DNA of 64,000 nucleotides from Desertimonas sp963772825 (GTDB lineage: Bacteria; Actinomycetota; Acidimicrobiia; Acidimicrobiales; Ilumatobacteraceae). The notes under the pieces were generated by a model. That model had not been told where the DNA came from. It made no database searches and saw nothing but the letters and a program-made list of their open reading frames with translations. Position 1 is the stretch's first letter; each line of letters starts with the position of its first letter. The translations under genes and the position numbers were made by a program. Below, one piece after another: positions 41,489 to 50,246 of the stretch. The stretch spans positions 248,001 through 312,000 of the forward strand of contig CAVYYX010000020.1 in NCBI GenBank assembly GCA_963772825.1, written 5' to 3'.

Positions 41489-43806
41489 GCGTCGTCGAGG
41501 CGCCGGCGGCGACGACCGACCGGATCGGCGATTCACCGGTGCGCCCGGACGGGCTCGCCAAGGTCGCCGGCACGTTCGCGTTCGCGTCCGACCTGCCGAT
41601 CGACGGCGCCGTGTGGGGAGCGACGCTGCGCTCGCCGCACCCCCACGCCCGGATCCTGGCCATCGACACCTCGGCGGCGCTGGCGATCCCGGGCGTCCAC
41701 GCCGTGCTCACCGCCGGCGACGTGCCGGGGGCGGAGACCTACGGGCTGATCGCCGCCGACCAGCCGGTGTTCGCCGGCGAGGTCGTCCGCTACGTCGGCG
41801 AGCCGATCGCCGCCGTGGCTGCCGACCACCCCGAGACGTGCCGGCGGGCCGTGGCGGCGATTGCCGTCGACTACGACGTGCTCGAACCGCTGCTCGACCC
41901 GGAGGAGGCGATCGCCGGGCACCACGGCCCGATCCACCCGGACGGCAACGTGCTGCGTCACCAACGCATCGTGCACGGCGATCCGGACGCCACCGGGGAC
42001 GTGGCCGTCGAGGGCAGCTACCACATCGGCATGCAGGACCAGGCGTTCCTCGGCCTAGAAGCCGCCCTGGCGATCCCCGACGCCGACGGCAGGGGCATCG
42101 AGCTGCACGTCGCCACGCAGTGGATGCACGAGGACCGACGCCAGATCGCCGCCTGTCTCGCCCTGCCGGAGGAGCAGGTGCGCCTCGTGCTCGGCGGAGT
42201 CGGCGGGGCGTTCGGCGCGCGCGAGGACATCAGCCTGCAGGTGCACACGTGCCTGTTGGCGCTGCGCCTGGGCCGGCCGGTGCGCATGCACTACAACCGC
42301 GCCGAGAGCTTCCTCGGGCACGTGCATCGCCACCCGGCGACGATCTGGATGCGCCACCACGCCACGAGCGACGGCGAGATCGTCAAGATCGAGGCCCGTT
42401 TCGTGCTCGACGGCGGCGCCTACGCGTCGACGTCGTCGGCGGTGCTGCTCAACGCGATCACCCACACGCAGGGTCCCTACCGGTGCCCCAATGCCGTGGT
42501 CGACGGGTACGCGGCGCGCACCAACCACCTGCCGTGCGGCGCGATGCGCGGCTTCGGCGTCGTCCAGGCGTGCTTCGCCCACGAGGGGCAGCTGGATCGC
42601 CTCGCGGCAGCGTGCGGCCTCGACCCGGTGGAGATTCGCCTGCGCAACGCGATGGCGACAGGTGACCGGCTGATCACCGGGCAGGTCATGGAGAGCGTCG
42701 CTCCTGTCGCCAGGTGCATCCGGGAGACGGCGGCACTGCCGCTACCCGGGGGCGGTGTGGCGAGCGACGGGTTCGACGCGATGCTCCTGCCGGGCGGCGC
42801 CGGGCTGACGGCCGACGTCGGCGACGTGTGGCGCGGCGTCGGCTGGGGCGTGTCGATGAAGAACCTGATGTACTCGGAAGGCTTCGACGACTACTCGACG
42901 GCGCGTTGCCGGCTAGCGCTCGTCGACGGCGGGCCTGCGCAGGTCTCGCTGAAGTTCGCGACGGTCGAGGTCGGCCAGGGCTTCGTCACGATCGCCGCGC
43001 AGATCGCCCGCACGATCCTCGGCGTCGACGACGTGGTCATCGACCGCGTCGACACGCAGATCGGCTCGTCCGGCTCGACATCGGCATCGCGGCAGACGTG
43101 GATGAGTGGGGGAGCGGTCGATGCGGCCTGCCGAGCCGTCCGTGAGGAGTTGTTCGGGCGGGTCGGTGCGGCGCACGGCGTCGACCCGTTGCGGCTGGCG
43201 ATCGACGGACACGACGTGGTCGACTCGGGCGGCACGTTGCGCATCGCCGTCGCCGAGGCGCTCGGCGGCGCGGTCCTCGAGCGGACGGTCGAGTTCCACC
43301 ACCCGCCGACCGAGGAGCTCGACGAGAACGGTCAGGGAAACTGCCACACGGCGTTCGCCTTCACGGCCCACCGGGCGGTCGTCGACGTCGACCCGGACCT
43401 CGGGCTCGTGCGCGTCGTGCAGGTGGCGACGGCGCAGGACGTCGGGCGGGCGCTCAACCCAGTGTCCGTGCTCGGCCAGATCGAGGGCGGGATCTCCCAG
43501 GGCCTCGGCCTCGCCGTGATGGAGGAGATCGTCCAGGTCGACGGCAAGATCCGCAACGCCAGCTTCACCGACTACCTGCTGCCGACGATGCTCGACATGC
43601 CCCCCGTCGTCGCCACGCTCGTCGAGGAGCCCGAACCCCAGGCGCCGCTCGGAGCGAAGGGCGTCGGCGAGCCGCCGTGCATCTCGGTGACCCCGGCGAT
43701 CGTCGCCGCCATCCGCGACGCCCTGCGCCAAGCCGACGGCAACTCCGACCGCGCCGACCGCATCACCCGCGTCCCCGTCCGCCCCCAAGACATCGCCCTC
43801 CCCTGA
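41485..43806 (+). CDS. Xanthine-dehydrogenase-family molybdopterin-binding subunit
   Basis: A 773-residue molybdenum hydroxylase large subunit. The N-terminal a/b-hammerhead domain (RPDGLAKVAGTFAFASDLP, about 19-37) precedes the Mo-pterin domains. LGGVGGAFGAREDISLQVH, CGAMRGFGVVQACFAHEGQL and VEVGQGFVTIAAQIARTI contact the cofactor. The catalytic Glu lies in GAKGVGEPPC near the C-terminus. The MRGFG arginine is compatible with a xanthine-type substrate. A phosphoribosyltransferase downstream and an M20 amidohydrolase nearby favour purine catabolism, but other N-heterocycles are possible. The start is GTG at 41485. Confidence 0.92.
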   Translation: MSVVEAPAATTDRIGDSPVRPDGLAKVAGTFAFASDLPIDGAVWGATLRSPHPHARILAIDTSAALAIPGVHAVLTAGDVPGAETYGLIAADQPVFAGEVVRYVGEPIAAVAADHPETCRRAVAAIAVDYDVLEPLLDPEEAIAGHHGPIHPDGNVLRHQRIVHGDPDATGDVAVEGSYHIGMQDQAFLGLEAALAIPDADGRGIELHVATQWMHEDRRQIAACLALPEEQVRLVLGGVGGAFGAREDISLQVHTCLLALRLGRPVRMHYNRAESFLGHVHRHPATIWMRHHATSDGEIVKIEARFVLDGGAYASTSSAVLLNAITHTQGPYRCPNAVVDGYAARTNHLPCGAMRGFGVVQACFAHEGQLDRLAAACGLDPVEIRLRNAMATGDRLITGQVMESVAPVARCIRETAALPLPGGGVASDGFDAMLLPGGAGLTADVGDVWRGVGWGVSMKNLMYSEGFDDYSTARCRLALVDGGPAQVSLKFATVEVGQGFVTIAAQIARTILGVDDVVIDRVDTQIGSSGSTSASRQTWMSGGAVDAACRAVREELFGRVGAAHGVDPLRLAIDGHDVVDSGGTLRIAVAEALGGAVLERTVEFHHPPTEELDENGQGNCHTAFAFTAHRAVVDVDPDLGLVRVVQVATAQDVGRALNPVSVLGQIEGGISQGLGLAVMEEIVQVDGKIRNASFTDYLLPTMLDMPPVVATLVEEPEPQAPLGAKGVGEPPCISVTPAIVAAIRDALRQADGNSDRADRITRVPVRPQDIALP

Positions 43807-43931
43807 TTGGTGAGCCCAGCGTGCGGACTTCCGCCCGATCCTTCCGTCTTCTTGGTCGATTTGGCGCCGCTAGCGGCGTCACAGGAACCAAACAGTTCAA
43901 GGACGTGATCGCCGAGCGACGCATCGCGAAC

Positions 43932-43971
43932 GGTGAGCTGTCAGTGCAGAAACCTGCACGCTGCGCTCACC
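43932..43971 (+). promoter_or_regulatory. Nested hairpin followed by AATTTT upstream of the phosphoribosyltransferase
   Basis: An outer 7-bp stem (GGTGAGC 43932-43938 with GCTCACC 43965-43971) and an inner 6-bp stem (GTGCAG 43944-43949 with CTGCAC 43954-43959) flank a symmetrical 5x5 internal loop and an AAAC apical loop. AATTTT follows directly. The structure ends 26 nt before the ATG. It could be a terminator after the xanthine-dehydrogenase operon or an attenuator for the phosphoribosyltransferase. The whole 190-bp gap (43807-43997) is noticeably less GC-rich than its surroundings and also holds a 12-bp palindrome, GCCGCTAGCGGC. Confidence 0.6.
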
Positions 43972-43997
43972 AATTTTCGGGCGGTAGCGTCGGCGGG

Positions 43998-44516
43998 ATG
44001 GCGAGCGACGATGGAGTGGTGGCCAAGGAGATCATGAGCTGGGACGACTTCGGGCGTGCCAGCCGCGACGTGGCCACGGCGGTGGTCGACGACGGCTACG
44101 AGCCGGACATGATCCTGGCCATCGCCCGTGGTGGGCTGCTCATCGGTGGGGCGCTCGGCTACGCGCTCGCCGTCAAGAACGTCTACACGATGAACGTCGA
44201 GTACTACACCGGCGTCGACGAACGCCTCGACGTCCCCCGCATCCTGCCCCCGGCACCCGACTTCGTCGACGTCTCCCACGCCCGCATCCTGATCGCCGAC
44301 GACGTCGCCGACACCGGCCACACGCTGCGCAGCGTCCAGCAGTTCTGCGAAGGCAAGGTCGCCGAGGTGCGCACTGCGGTGCTCTACGAGAAGTCGCACT
44401 CCGTGGTGCAGTGCGACTACGTGTGGAAGCGCACCGACCTGTGGATCAACTTCCCGTGGAGCGACAAGGATCCGGTCGCCAAGCGCAGCGACAGCGTGCG
44501 CGACTACGTCAAGTAG
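43998..44516 (+). CDS. Phosphoribosyltransferase (xanthine/hypoxanthine type)
   Basis: A 172-residue type I PRTase. MILAIARGGLLIGGALGYAL (about residues 36-55) is the early loop with the non-proline cis bond. The PRPP signature ILIADDVADTGHTL (about 97-110) follows. It would convert a purine base and PRPP to the nucleoside monophosphate. LWINFPWSDKD near the end resembles bacterial xanthine-guanine enzymes. ATG at 43998 is chosen because the open frame further upstream crosses the hairpin region and has no family residues. The position after a xanthine-dehydrogenase operon fits purine salvage or overflow control. Confidence 0.85.
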   Translation: MASDDGVVAKEIMSWDDFGRASRDVATAVVDDGYEPDMILAIARGGLLIGGALGYALAVKNVYTMNVEYYTGVDERLDVPRILPPAPDFVDVSHARILIADDVADTGHTLRSVQQFCEGKVAEVRTAVLYEKSHSVVQCDYVWKRTDLWINFPWSDKDPVAKRSDSVRDYVK

Positions 44517-44528
44517 CGGTCACGATCG

Positions 44529-45611
44529 TCACCTCGCGGTGACGAGGTTCTCGATACGCTCACGCACCACCTTCGGCGGCACGACCCCGAGCAACCGCCC
44601 GTCGCGCCACACGGTGATCACCGGGCGCAATGGGTGGACCCGAGGCAGCACGCCGGCTAGGTCGTCGTCGAGATCGGCCCGCGGCAGCCGGTCGAGCGGT
44701 GCCATCAACGACGTCAGCAGCGTCCACGCCCGGCGTTCCGACGGAACCGCCCACAACTGATCCTCGAGCACCAGCCCATCGAGCGTGCCCCGCTCGCCGC
44801 GGATCGCCACCGCCCCTGCCCCACCAAGGCGGCTGCGCTGCCAGATCATCGAGTCGACGTCCATGTCCGGACCGACTTCGGCGACGCCGAACCACGTGAA
44901 CTCGTTGACCTTCGCCGGACCGAGGCGCTCACCGATCGTCGCCGTGAGCACTTCGACCCGAGCGCTCATCGCCACGAACAACCCGCTGACGATCATCCAC
45001 ACCCCGGACCGGCCCGTGAAGGCGAACGACACGCCGAGGGCCACGAGCCCCCACCCGAGAATGCTGCCGACGTACGCCGCTTCGCGCATCGCCCGATAGC
45101 GACTGCCGTGCTGCTTCCAGCGCACCGCCCGCACGATCCGCCCGCCGTCGAGGGGCGCGCCGGGGAGCACGTTGAAGGCAGCGAGCACGAGGTTGACGGC
45201 GGCGAACCAGCCGGCCGACACGACGACGGCGCGGGGCGTGCCGAGCTGATCGAGGCCCAAGGCCGCGGCGACCGTGATCCCCCCGACGACGGCGTTGCTC
45301 AGCGGGCCGGCGGCGGCGATGAACCCCTCGGCCCTCGGCGTCGTCGGATCGCGATCGAGCCGGGCCATCCCGCCGAGGCCCCACAGCTCGATCGACTCGG
45401 TGCGGATGCCGAACCTCCTGGCGACGAGGGCATGGGCGAGCTCGTGGAGAAAGATCGCCACGAAGAAGCTCACCACACCGATCGTGCCGACGACGGCGCC
45501 GAGATCGACGACGAGAGCGAAGCCGAGCAGGCCGGCGATCACCAGCGCGGTCCAGTGGATCCTCACGGACGCGCCGGCGGCCCGTCCGACGGGAAGCGAG
45601 AATCTGAGCAT
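44529..45611 (-). CDS. Site-2 protease family zinc metalloprotease (M50)
   Basis: A 360-residue membrane protease. The zinc motif HELAH lies in FFVAIFLHELAHALVARRFG (about residues 53-72), and the second metal region is NVLPGAPLDGGRIVRAVRW. Five or six hydrophobic segments are followed by a cytoplasmic C-terminal region (about 220-360) that looks like a degenerate CBS pair (MDVDSMIWQRSRLGG, VITVWRDGRLLGVVPP). Such proteases cleave membrane-spanning regulators. ATG at 45611; the long open frame upstream is not coding. It converges on the phosphoribosyltransferase gene with a 12-bp gap. Confidence 0.9.
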   Translation of the reverse strand: MLRFSLPVGRAAGASVRIHWTALVIAGLLGFALVVDLGAVVGTIGVVSFFVAIFLHELAHALVARRFGIRTESIELWGLGGMARLDRDPTTPRAEGFIAAAGPLSNAVVGGITVAAALGLDQLGTPRAVVVSAGWFAAVNLVLAAFNVLPGAPLDGGRIVRAVRWKQHGSRYRAMREAAYVGSILGWGLVALGVSFAFTGRSGVWMIVSGLFVAMSARVEVLTATIGERLGPAKVNEFTWFGVAEVGPDMDVDSMIWQRSRLGGAGAVAIRGERGTLDGLVLEDQLWAVPSERRAWTLLTSLMAPLDRLPRADLDDDLAGVLPRVHPLRPVITVWRDGRLLGVVPPKVVRERIENLVTAR

Positions 45612-45656
45612 GACGATCTCCTGCGCAGTGTACGCGGGCGGCCAGACTTGGCGCCG

Positions 45657-46955
45657 ATGACCGACCGATTGACCGACCTGCACATCGACAGCGAACGACT
45701 GTGGAGCCGGATCGTCGCGCTCGGCGAGATCGGGGCGATCAGCGGCCCCGACGGCGAGCAGGGTTGTGCCCGTCTCGCCCTCACCGACGCCGATCGGCAG
45801 GGTCGCGATCTCGTCACCGGTTGGATGGAGGACCTCGGGCTGGCCGTCACGATCGACGCCATCGGAAATGTCGTGGCCACCCGCCCAGGCAGCGATCCGG
45901 GCGCCGCGCCGGTGATGACCGGGTCGCACATCGACACCGTCGCCACCGGTGGGCGCTTCGACGGCAACCTCGGGGTGCTCGCCGGCCTCGAGGTGATCGA
46001 GACGCTGGAGACCCTCGGTATCACGACGCGCCGCCCGATCAGCGTCGCCTTCTTCACGGACGAGGAGGGCTCGCGCTTCGCCCCCGACATGCTCGGCAGC
46101 CTGGTGTACGTCGGCGGGCTGGCCCTCGAGGAGGCCCTCGACATCATCGCCGTCGACGACGGGGCGCGGCTCGGCGACGAGCTGGTCCGCATCGGCTATG
46201 CCGGGCCATGGCCGTGCCCGGCGGCGTCGGCGCCGCACGCCTACGTCGAGTTGCACATCGAGCAGGGCCCGATCCTCGAGGACGAGGGGATCACGATCGG
46301 TGTCGTCGAAGGCGTGCAGGGCATCTCGTGGACCGAGCTGACGATCACCGGGCGCTCGGCCCACGCCGGCACGACCCCGATGCGGCTGCGTCGTGACCCG
46401 GGCTTCGTCGCCGCGGCGATCACGACGTTCGTGCGTGAGCTCACCGTTCGCTTCGGCGGTGCCCAGGTGGCCACCGTCGGGCGCGTCGATCTGCGCCCGA
46501 ACCTCGTCAACGTCGTCCCGGCGACTGCCACGATCACCGTCGACCTGCGCAACACCGACGAGCAGGTCCTCGCCGCCGCCGAGCAGGCCTTCGCCGCCGA
46601 GGTCGCCCGCCTTGCCGACGAGGAGCAGGTCACCGTCGTCACACGCTCGCTCGCCCGCTTCGCGCCGGTCGACTTCGACACCGCCACGGTCGAACTCGTC
46701 GAGGCGACCGCCCAGCGCCTCGGCTACTCGACGAGGCGCCTTCCGAGCGGAGCGGGCCACGACGCCCAGATGCTCGCCAGGATCTGCCCGTCGGCGATGA
46801 TCTTCACGCCCAGCGCAGGTGGTTTGTCGCACAACATCGCCGAGTACACAGCGCCCGAGGACGTCGCCGCGGGCGCCAACGTGCTGCTCCACACGCTGGT
46901 CGAGCTGGCCGAGATCAGCGAGGGGTCACCCACCCCTCGGGGACGAGCTGACTAG
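45657..46955 (+). CDS. M20 Zn-dependent amidohydrolase (allantoate or N-carbamoyl-L-amino acid type)
   Basis: A 432-residue hydantoinase/carbamoylase-family peptidase. Metal ligands are visible in MTGSHIDTVATGGRFDGNLG (His, Asp), FFTDEEGSRFAP (Glu-Glu), VELHIEQGP (His) and GGLSHNIAEYTAPED (His). The dimerisation domain lies in the middle (TGRSAHAGTTPM). Family members hydrolyse allantoate, ureidoglycolate or N-carbamoyl amino acids. Proximity to xanthine dehydrogenase suggests allantoate amidohydrolase but does not prove it. The start ATG at 45657 is divergent from the protease gene with 45 bp between. Confidence 0.88.
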   Translation: MTDRLTDLHIDSERLWSRIVALGEIGAISGPDGEQGCARLALTDADRQGRDLVTGWMEDLGLAVTIDAIGNVVATRPGSDPGAAPVMTGSHIDTVATGGRFDGNLGVLAGLEVIETLETLGITTRRPISVAFFTDEEGSRFAPDMLGSLVYVGGLALEEALDIIAVDDGARLGDELVRIGYAGPWPCPAASAPHAYVELHIEQGPILEDEGITIGVVEGVQGISWTELTITGRSAHAGTTPMRLRRDPGFVAAAITTFVRELTVRFGGAQVATVGRVDLRPNLVNVVPATATITVDLRNTDEQVLAAAEQAFAAEVARLADEEQVTVVTRSLARFAPVDFDTATVELVEATAQRLGYSTRRLPSGAGHDAQMLARICPSAMIFTPSAGGLSHNIAEYTAPEDVAAGANVLLHTLVELAEISEGSPTPRGRAD

Positions 46956-46966
46956 CTTGGATCGCC

Positions 46967-47524
46967 ATGTCCGACGACAACCGCCTGCCCGGAACGTCCA
47001 GCCCGCCGCCACCTCCCTCGACGTCGTCGCCGCCGCCCATTCCGGGCCAGCCGCTGGCGGACACCACGGGCGGTTTCACCCGCAGCCCAGACCCGACCGG
47101 TGAGGTGGCCCGCGCGCCGCGCCAGGGCGCCACGGTCACCCTGACCCCTGGTCTCGTGCTCGGCGTCGTCGCCATCGCCGCCATCGTGGTCGGCTTGCTG
47201 GTCAAGGAGTCCGATGCGGCCGGCGCACCGAGTGCCAACCTCTGGGACCGCACGAGCGCCCCGTTGTGGTCGATCGTGGCCATCGTGGCCGCCGTGGCGA
47301 CGCTGTTGCCGGCGCTGCGGAGCGTCGTCAACCTGCCCGCCAAGCTGTCGTGGACGATCGCCGCCATCGGCGCCGGCTACCTCGTGTTCTGGTGGGTGCT
47401 GTTCATCCTCCCCGAGATCAGCCTGAACGTGGCGTTCCTCGTCACGATCGGCGTCGCGGCGGGTGTCGCCGCGGTGTGGACGAGCCCGGACAACCCGCAC
47501 CGGGACGAGCAGCGGTCATCGTGA
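46967..47524 (+). CDS. Pro-rich membrane protein, function unknown
   Basis: A 185-residue protein with a Pro/Ser-rich cytoplasmic N-terminus (PGTSSPPPPPSTSSPPPIPG, about 8-27). Four hydrophobic segments follow (LTPGLVLGVVAIAAIVVGLL, APLWSIVAIVAAVATLLPAL, SWTIAAIGAGYLVFWWVLFI and ISLNVAFLVTIGVAAGVAAV). No catalytic motif is visible. The stop overlaps the next GTG by 4 nt, so the two membrane proteins are probably a pair. It begins 11 nt after the amidohydrolase gene. Confidence 0.75.
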   Translation: MSDDNRLPGTSSPPPPPSTSSPPPIPGQPLADTTGGFTRSPDPTGEVARAPRQGATVTLTPGLVLGVVAIAAIVVGLLVKESDAAGAPSANLWDRTSAPLWSIVAIVAAVATLLPALRSVVNLPAKLSWTIAAIGAGYLVFWWVLFILPEISLNVAFLVTIGVAAGVAAVWTSPDNPHRDEQRSS

Positions 47525-47867
47525 GCGCCGACCGGCCGCGGTTCGCGCTGTGGGTCGCCGCCGTCGCCACCGTCCTCGCCCTGGCGCTGCCGCTCGTGGC
47601 CAGCGCCGACGGCACGTTCGAGTTGCCGGGGCGGGCCCTCACGATCCGCGTCCTGCTCGTTGCTGCGCTCGGCCTGGTGTTGTTGTGCGCGGTCGGACGC
47701 CGCGACGAACCGCAACGCGACCGCCAGCTGCTCGGTATCGCCATCGCCCTGCTCGTGTTCGCGTGCCGCGATGGTCATCCGCGGCGATCACCCCGGCAGG
47801 GGCGGTCCTCCTGGCGATCGCCATCGGCGCCCTGCTCTGGCAGCGCCGGACGCTCGCCAGGGCCTGA
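47521..47867 (+). pseudogene. Small membrane protein, frameshifted
   Basis: From GTG 47521 the frame encodes two hydrophobic segments (FALWVAAVATVLALALPLVA and IRVLLVAALGLVLLCAVG) and LLGIAIALLVFA. Membrane character is lost near 47770 and regained in another frame as AITPAGAVLLAIAIGALLWQ, ending at 47867. The net change is one missing base, perhaps two small errors. The corrected protein would be about 115 residues with four membrane segments. Function unknown; it is coupled to the preceding membrane protein. Confidence 0.6.
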
Positions 47868-47868
47868 G

Positions 47869-49449
47869 CTAGAGCGCCGCCGCGCCGCCGATCAACGCAC
47901 GCGGATCGGCCGCCGCACAGAACGTCCCGTTCGGTTCGACGACGATGGCGTTGGCGTGGCCGGTGGCGCTGTCGAACGGGCGGGCGGACGTGATCGTGTG
48001 GCCGCGCGACGCCAGCCCGTCCAGCCAGTCAGGCGGTGCCCCGTCCTCGACCACGACCGTCGGAGGCGCTGACGACGTCCACGTGTCGAAGCCCGTCTCG
48101 GGTCCCCGCAACGCCCATCGCGCCGCCGCGACGGCCGTCGCCAGCGGCTGCTCGGCGTGAAACAACCGGGCGACGAGCTGGGTGAGGATCTGCGGCTGGG
48201 CATCGCCGCCCATCGTCCCGAGCACGGCGGCGGTCCTGCCGTCGCGTCGGACAACGGCCGGACACAGCGTGTGCGGCGGCCGCCTCCCTGGACAGAACTC
48301 GGCCGGGTGGCCTTCGGCGAGCGAGAACCCGAGCCCGCGGTTCTGCAGGTTGATCGACGTCGTCGGCTCGACGAGGCACGAACCGAACCCGGAAGCATTG
48401 GACTGGATCAGGCTGACGGCCCACCCGTCGGCGTCGACGGTGCACAGGTAGGTGGTATCGCCGTCGGACGTGCCGACGGCCCGCGGTGACGCCCTCGAGG
48501 CGTCGAGCATCTCGCCACGCCCCATCACGTCGGCCACCAGGGCATCGCCGTCGGCGCCCTCGTGCAGCCGTGCCGGCCGGTCGTAGGCCGCCGCCGTCGA
48601 CGCCTCGATCAGCAGGTGCGCCCACAACGCCTCGTCGGGGCTGGCCGGCAGCCCGGCGTCGGCAGCCAGCCGGGTGGTGCCGAGCGTCACGTAGCCCTGC
48701 GAGTTCGGCGGCAGCGAGCACAGTTCCACGCCGAACACGTCGACGGAGATGACGTCGACCCAGTCCGCCTGGCTCCGTTCGAGGTCGGTGAGGTCGAACA
48801 GCCCGTCGCCGCGGTGCACGAGCCCCTCGCCGAACGCCCCGTCGTAGAACGCGTCCCGGCCCCCGCGGGCGAGAGCCTGGAGGGTGAGCGCCACGCCCGG
48901 TCGGCGCACGACGGCGCCCGGGCGGACGGCCTGGTCGACGAGCTCGTGCAGCTCGCGCTTGGCGGCGTCGTCGAGGAACGTCACGACGAGGGCGAGGAGC
49001 GGCCCGCAGGGAAACCCGTCGGCGGCGAGGCGGATCGCCGGGGTCAACACGACGTCGAGATCGAGCACGCCGAAGCGCTCGTGCAGCGCAGTCCAGCCGT
49101 CCACGCAGCCCGGGATCGTCACGCTGCGAATGTCGCCGCGGAAGGGCATCGCCGTGCGGCCCTCGGCCCGCAACGCCGCGGCGTCGGCGCCACTTCCAGC
49201 TCGTCCGCTGGCGTTGAGACCGACGAGGTCGCCACCGGGCGTCGACACGATGGCGAAGAGGTCGCCGCCCATGCCGCACAGATGAGGCCCGGTCACCGCG
49301 ATTGCGGCGTTGGCGGCGATCGCCGCGTCGACGGCGTTGCCCCCACGGGCGAACGCCCACATCCCCGCCTGCGTCGCCAGCTGGTCGGCGGCGGCGACCG
49401 CGCAGCGGCTCCCGCGCACCGTCTGGAACGGAACGGGACGGGCAGCCAT
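47869..49449 (-). CDS. Gamma-glutamyltransferase family protein
   Basis: A 526-residue Ntn-hydrolase of the gamma-glutamyltranspeptidase family. The large-subunit part has MWAFARGGNAVDAAIAANAA and GPHLCGMGGDLFAIV. The autoprocessing nucleophile is the first Thr of GDTTYLCTVDADGWAVSLIQ (about residue 325). SSAPPTVVVEDG and GGDAQPQILTQLVARLF lie in the small subunit. There is no signal peptide, so it may be cytoplasmic and act on gamma-glutamyl or acylase-type substrates. It converges on the small membrane gene with one base between the ends. Confidence 0.9.
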   Translation of the reverse strand: MAARPVPFQTVRGSRCAVAAADQLATQAGMWAFARGGNAVDAAIAANAAIAVTGPHLCGMGGDLFAIVSTPGGDLVGLNASGRAGSGADAAALRAEGRTAMPFRGDIRSVTIPGCVDGWTALHERFGVLDLDVVLTPAIRLAADGFPCGPLLALVVTFLDDAAKRELHELVDQAVRPGAVVRRPGVALTLQALARGGRDAFYDGAFGEGLVHRGDGLFDLTDLERSQADWVDVISVDVFGVELCSLPPNSQGYVTLGTTRLAADAGLPASPDEALWAHLLIEASTAAAYDRPARLHEGADGDALVADVMGRGEMLDASRASPRAVGTSDGDTTYLCTVDADGWAVSLIQSNASGFGSCLVEPTTSINLQNRGLGFSLAEGHPAEFCPGRRPPHTLCPAVVRRDGRTAAVLGTMGGDAQPQILTQLVARLFHAEQPLATAVAAARWALRGPETGFDTWTSSAPPTVVVEDGAPPDWLDGLASRGHTITSARPFDSATGHANAIVVEPNGTFCAAADPRALIGGAAAL

Positions 49450-49477
49450 CGTCGTCGACAGTAACCCCGCCGGGGCG

Positions 49478-50224
49478 CTACTCGTGCCAGGCGTCGCGGC
49501 TGACCAGCACGTCGCGCAGCACGGCCGGGCGATCGGTCATGATCCCGCCGACGCCGAGGTCGAGGAGGCGATGGATCTCGGCCGCTTCGTCGATCGTCCA
49601 AACGTGGACGGCGATGTTCCGCCGCCGGCAGCGGCGCAGGAATCGAGGGGTGACCACGGTGATCGGTCCGCGCCGCACGGGGACCTGGGCAGCCAACGCG
49701 CCGAGCGGCCATCCGGTCAGCTTGAGCAGAGTGAGCTCCCACGTTCCGGCCGCCGTGCAGAGCCCGTCGCCCAAGGCGCGGCGCAAGGCGCGGACCCGCC
49801 GGTCGCTGAACGACGTCAGGCAGACCCGATCGAGGGCGCCGTGGCGGCGGACCGTGTCACTGAGTGGTCGAACGCCCGTGTCGCTCTTGCAGTCGATGTT
49901 CAGCCGGGCGTCGGGGAGCGTCTCGAGCAGCTCGTCAAGCGTCGGGATCGGCTCGGTGCCGTGGACCCGGGCGGCGGCAAGTTCAGTCGCCGAGAGGTCG
50001 GCGACCCGTTCGGGGCGCCCGCAGAGCCGGGAGAGGTCCTCGTCGTGGAAGACGACGACGACCCCGTCGGCGCTCACCCGCACGTCGGTCTCGAGGTAGC
50101 GGTAGCCGAGGTCGACGGCGTTGCTGAACGCCCGCATCGTGTTCTCCGGAGCCTCTGCGCCGCCACCGCGGTGGGCGAGGGCGATCGGCACCGGCCAGTC
50201 GAGGTACGGATGGCGGGCGGCCAC
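49478..50224 (-). CDS. Glycerophosphodiester phosphodiesterase
   Basis: A 248-residue GDPD-family TIM barrel. ALAHRGGGAEAPENTMRAF (about residues 14-32) holds the catalytic His and the PENT motif. YLETDVRVSADGVVVVFHD supplies the metal-binding Glu and Asp and the second catalytic His. DCKSDT, VWTIDEAAEI and GVGGIMTDRP complete the family pattern. It cleaves glycerophosphodiesters to glycerol 3-phosphate and an alcohol. The GTG at 50224 gives a compact protein without signal peptide; the longer frame would overlap the divergent aldehyde dehydrogenase. The 22-bp divergent gap is short. Confidence 0.88.
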   Translation of the reverse strand: MAARHPYLDWPVPIALAHRGGGAEAPENTMRAFSNAVDLGYRYLETDVRVSADGVVVVFHDEDLSRLCGRPERVADLSATELAAARVHGTEPIPTLDELLETLPDARLNIDCKSDTGVRPLSDTVRRHGALDRVCLTSFSDRRVRALRRALGDGLCTAAGTWELTLLKLTGWPLGALAAQVPVRRGPITVVTPRFLRRCRRRNIAVHVWTIDEAAEIHRLLDLGVGGIMTDRPAVLRDVLVSRDAWHE

Positions 50225-50246
50225 CCCGGAAGTATGGTCTGCACCA

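Noticed and set aside
43860..43997. A purine riboswitch upstream of the phosphoribosyltransferase
   Set aside because: The nested hairpin lacks the three-way junction and conserved core of known purine riboswitches. It is reported only as a structured leader or terminator.
45612..46892. A long upstream extension of the site-2 protease frame
   Set aside because: It runs antisense through the intact M20 amidohydrolase. The protease family begins at the ATG at 45611.
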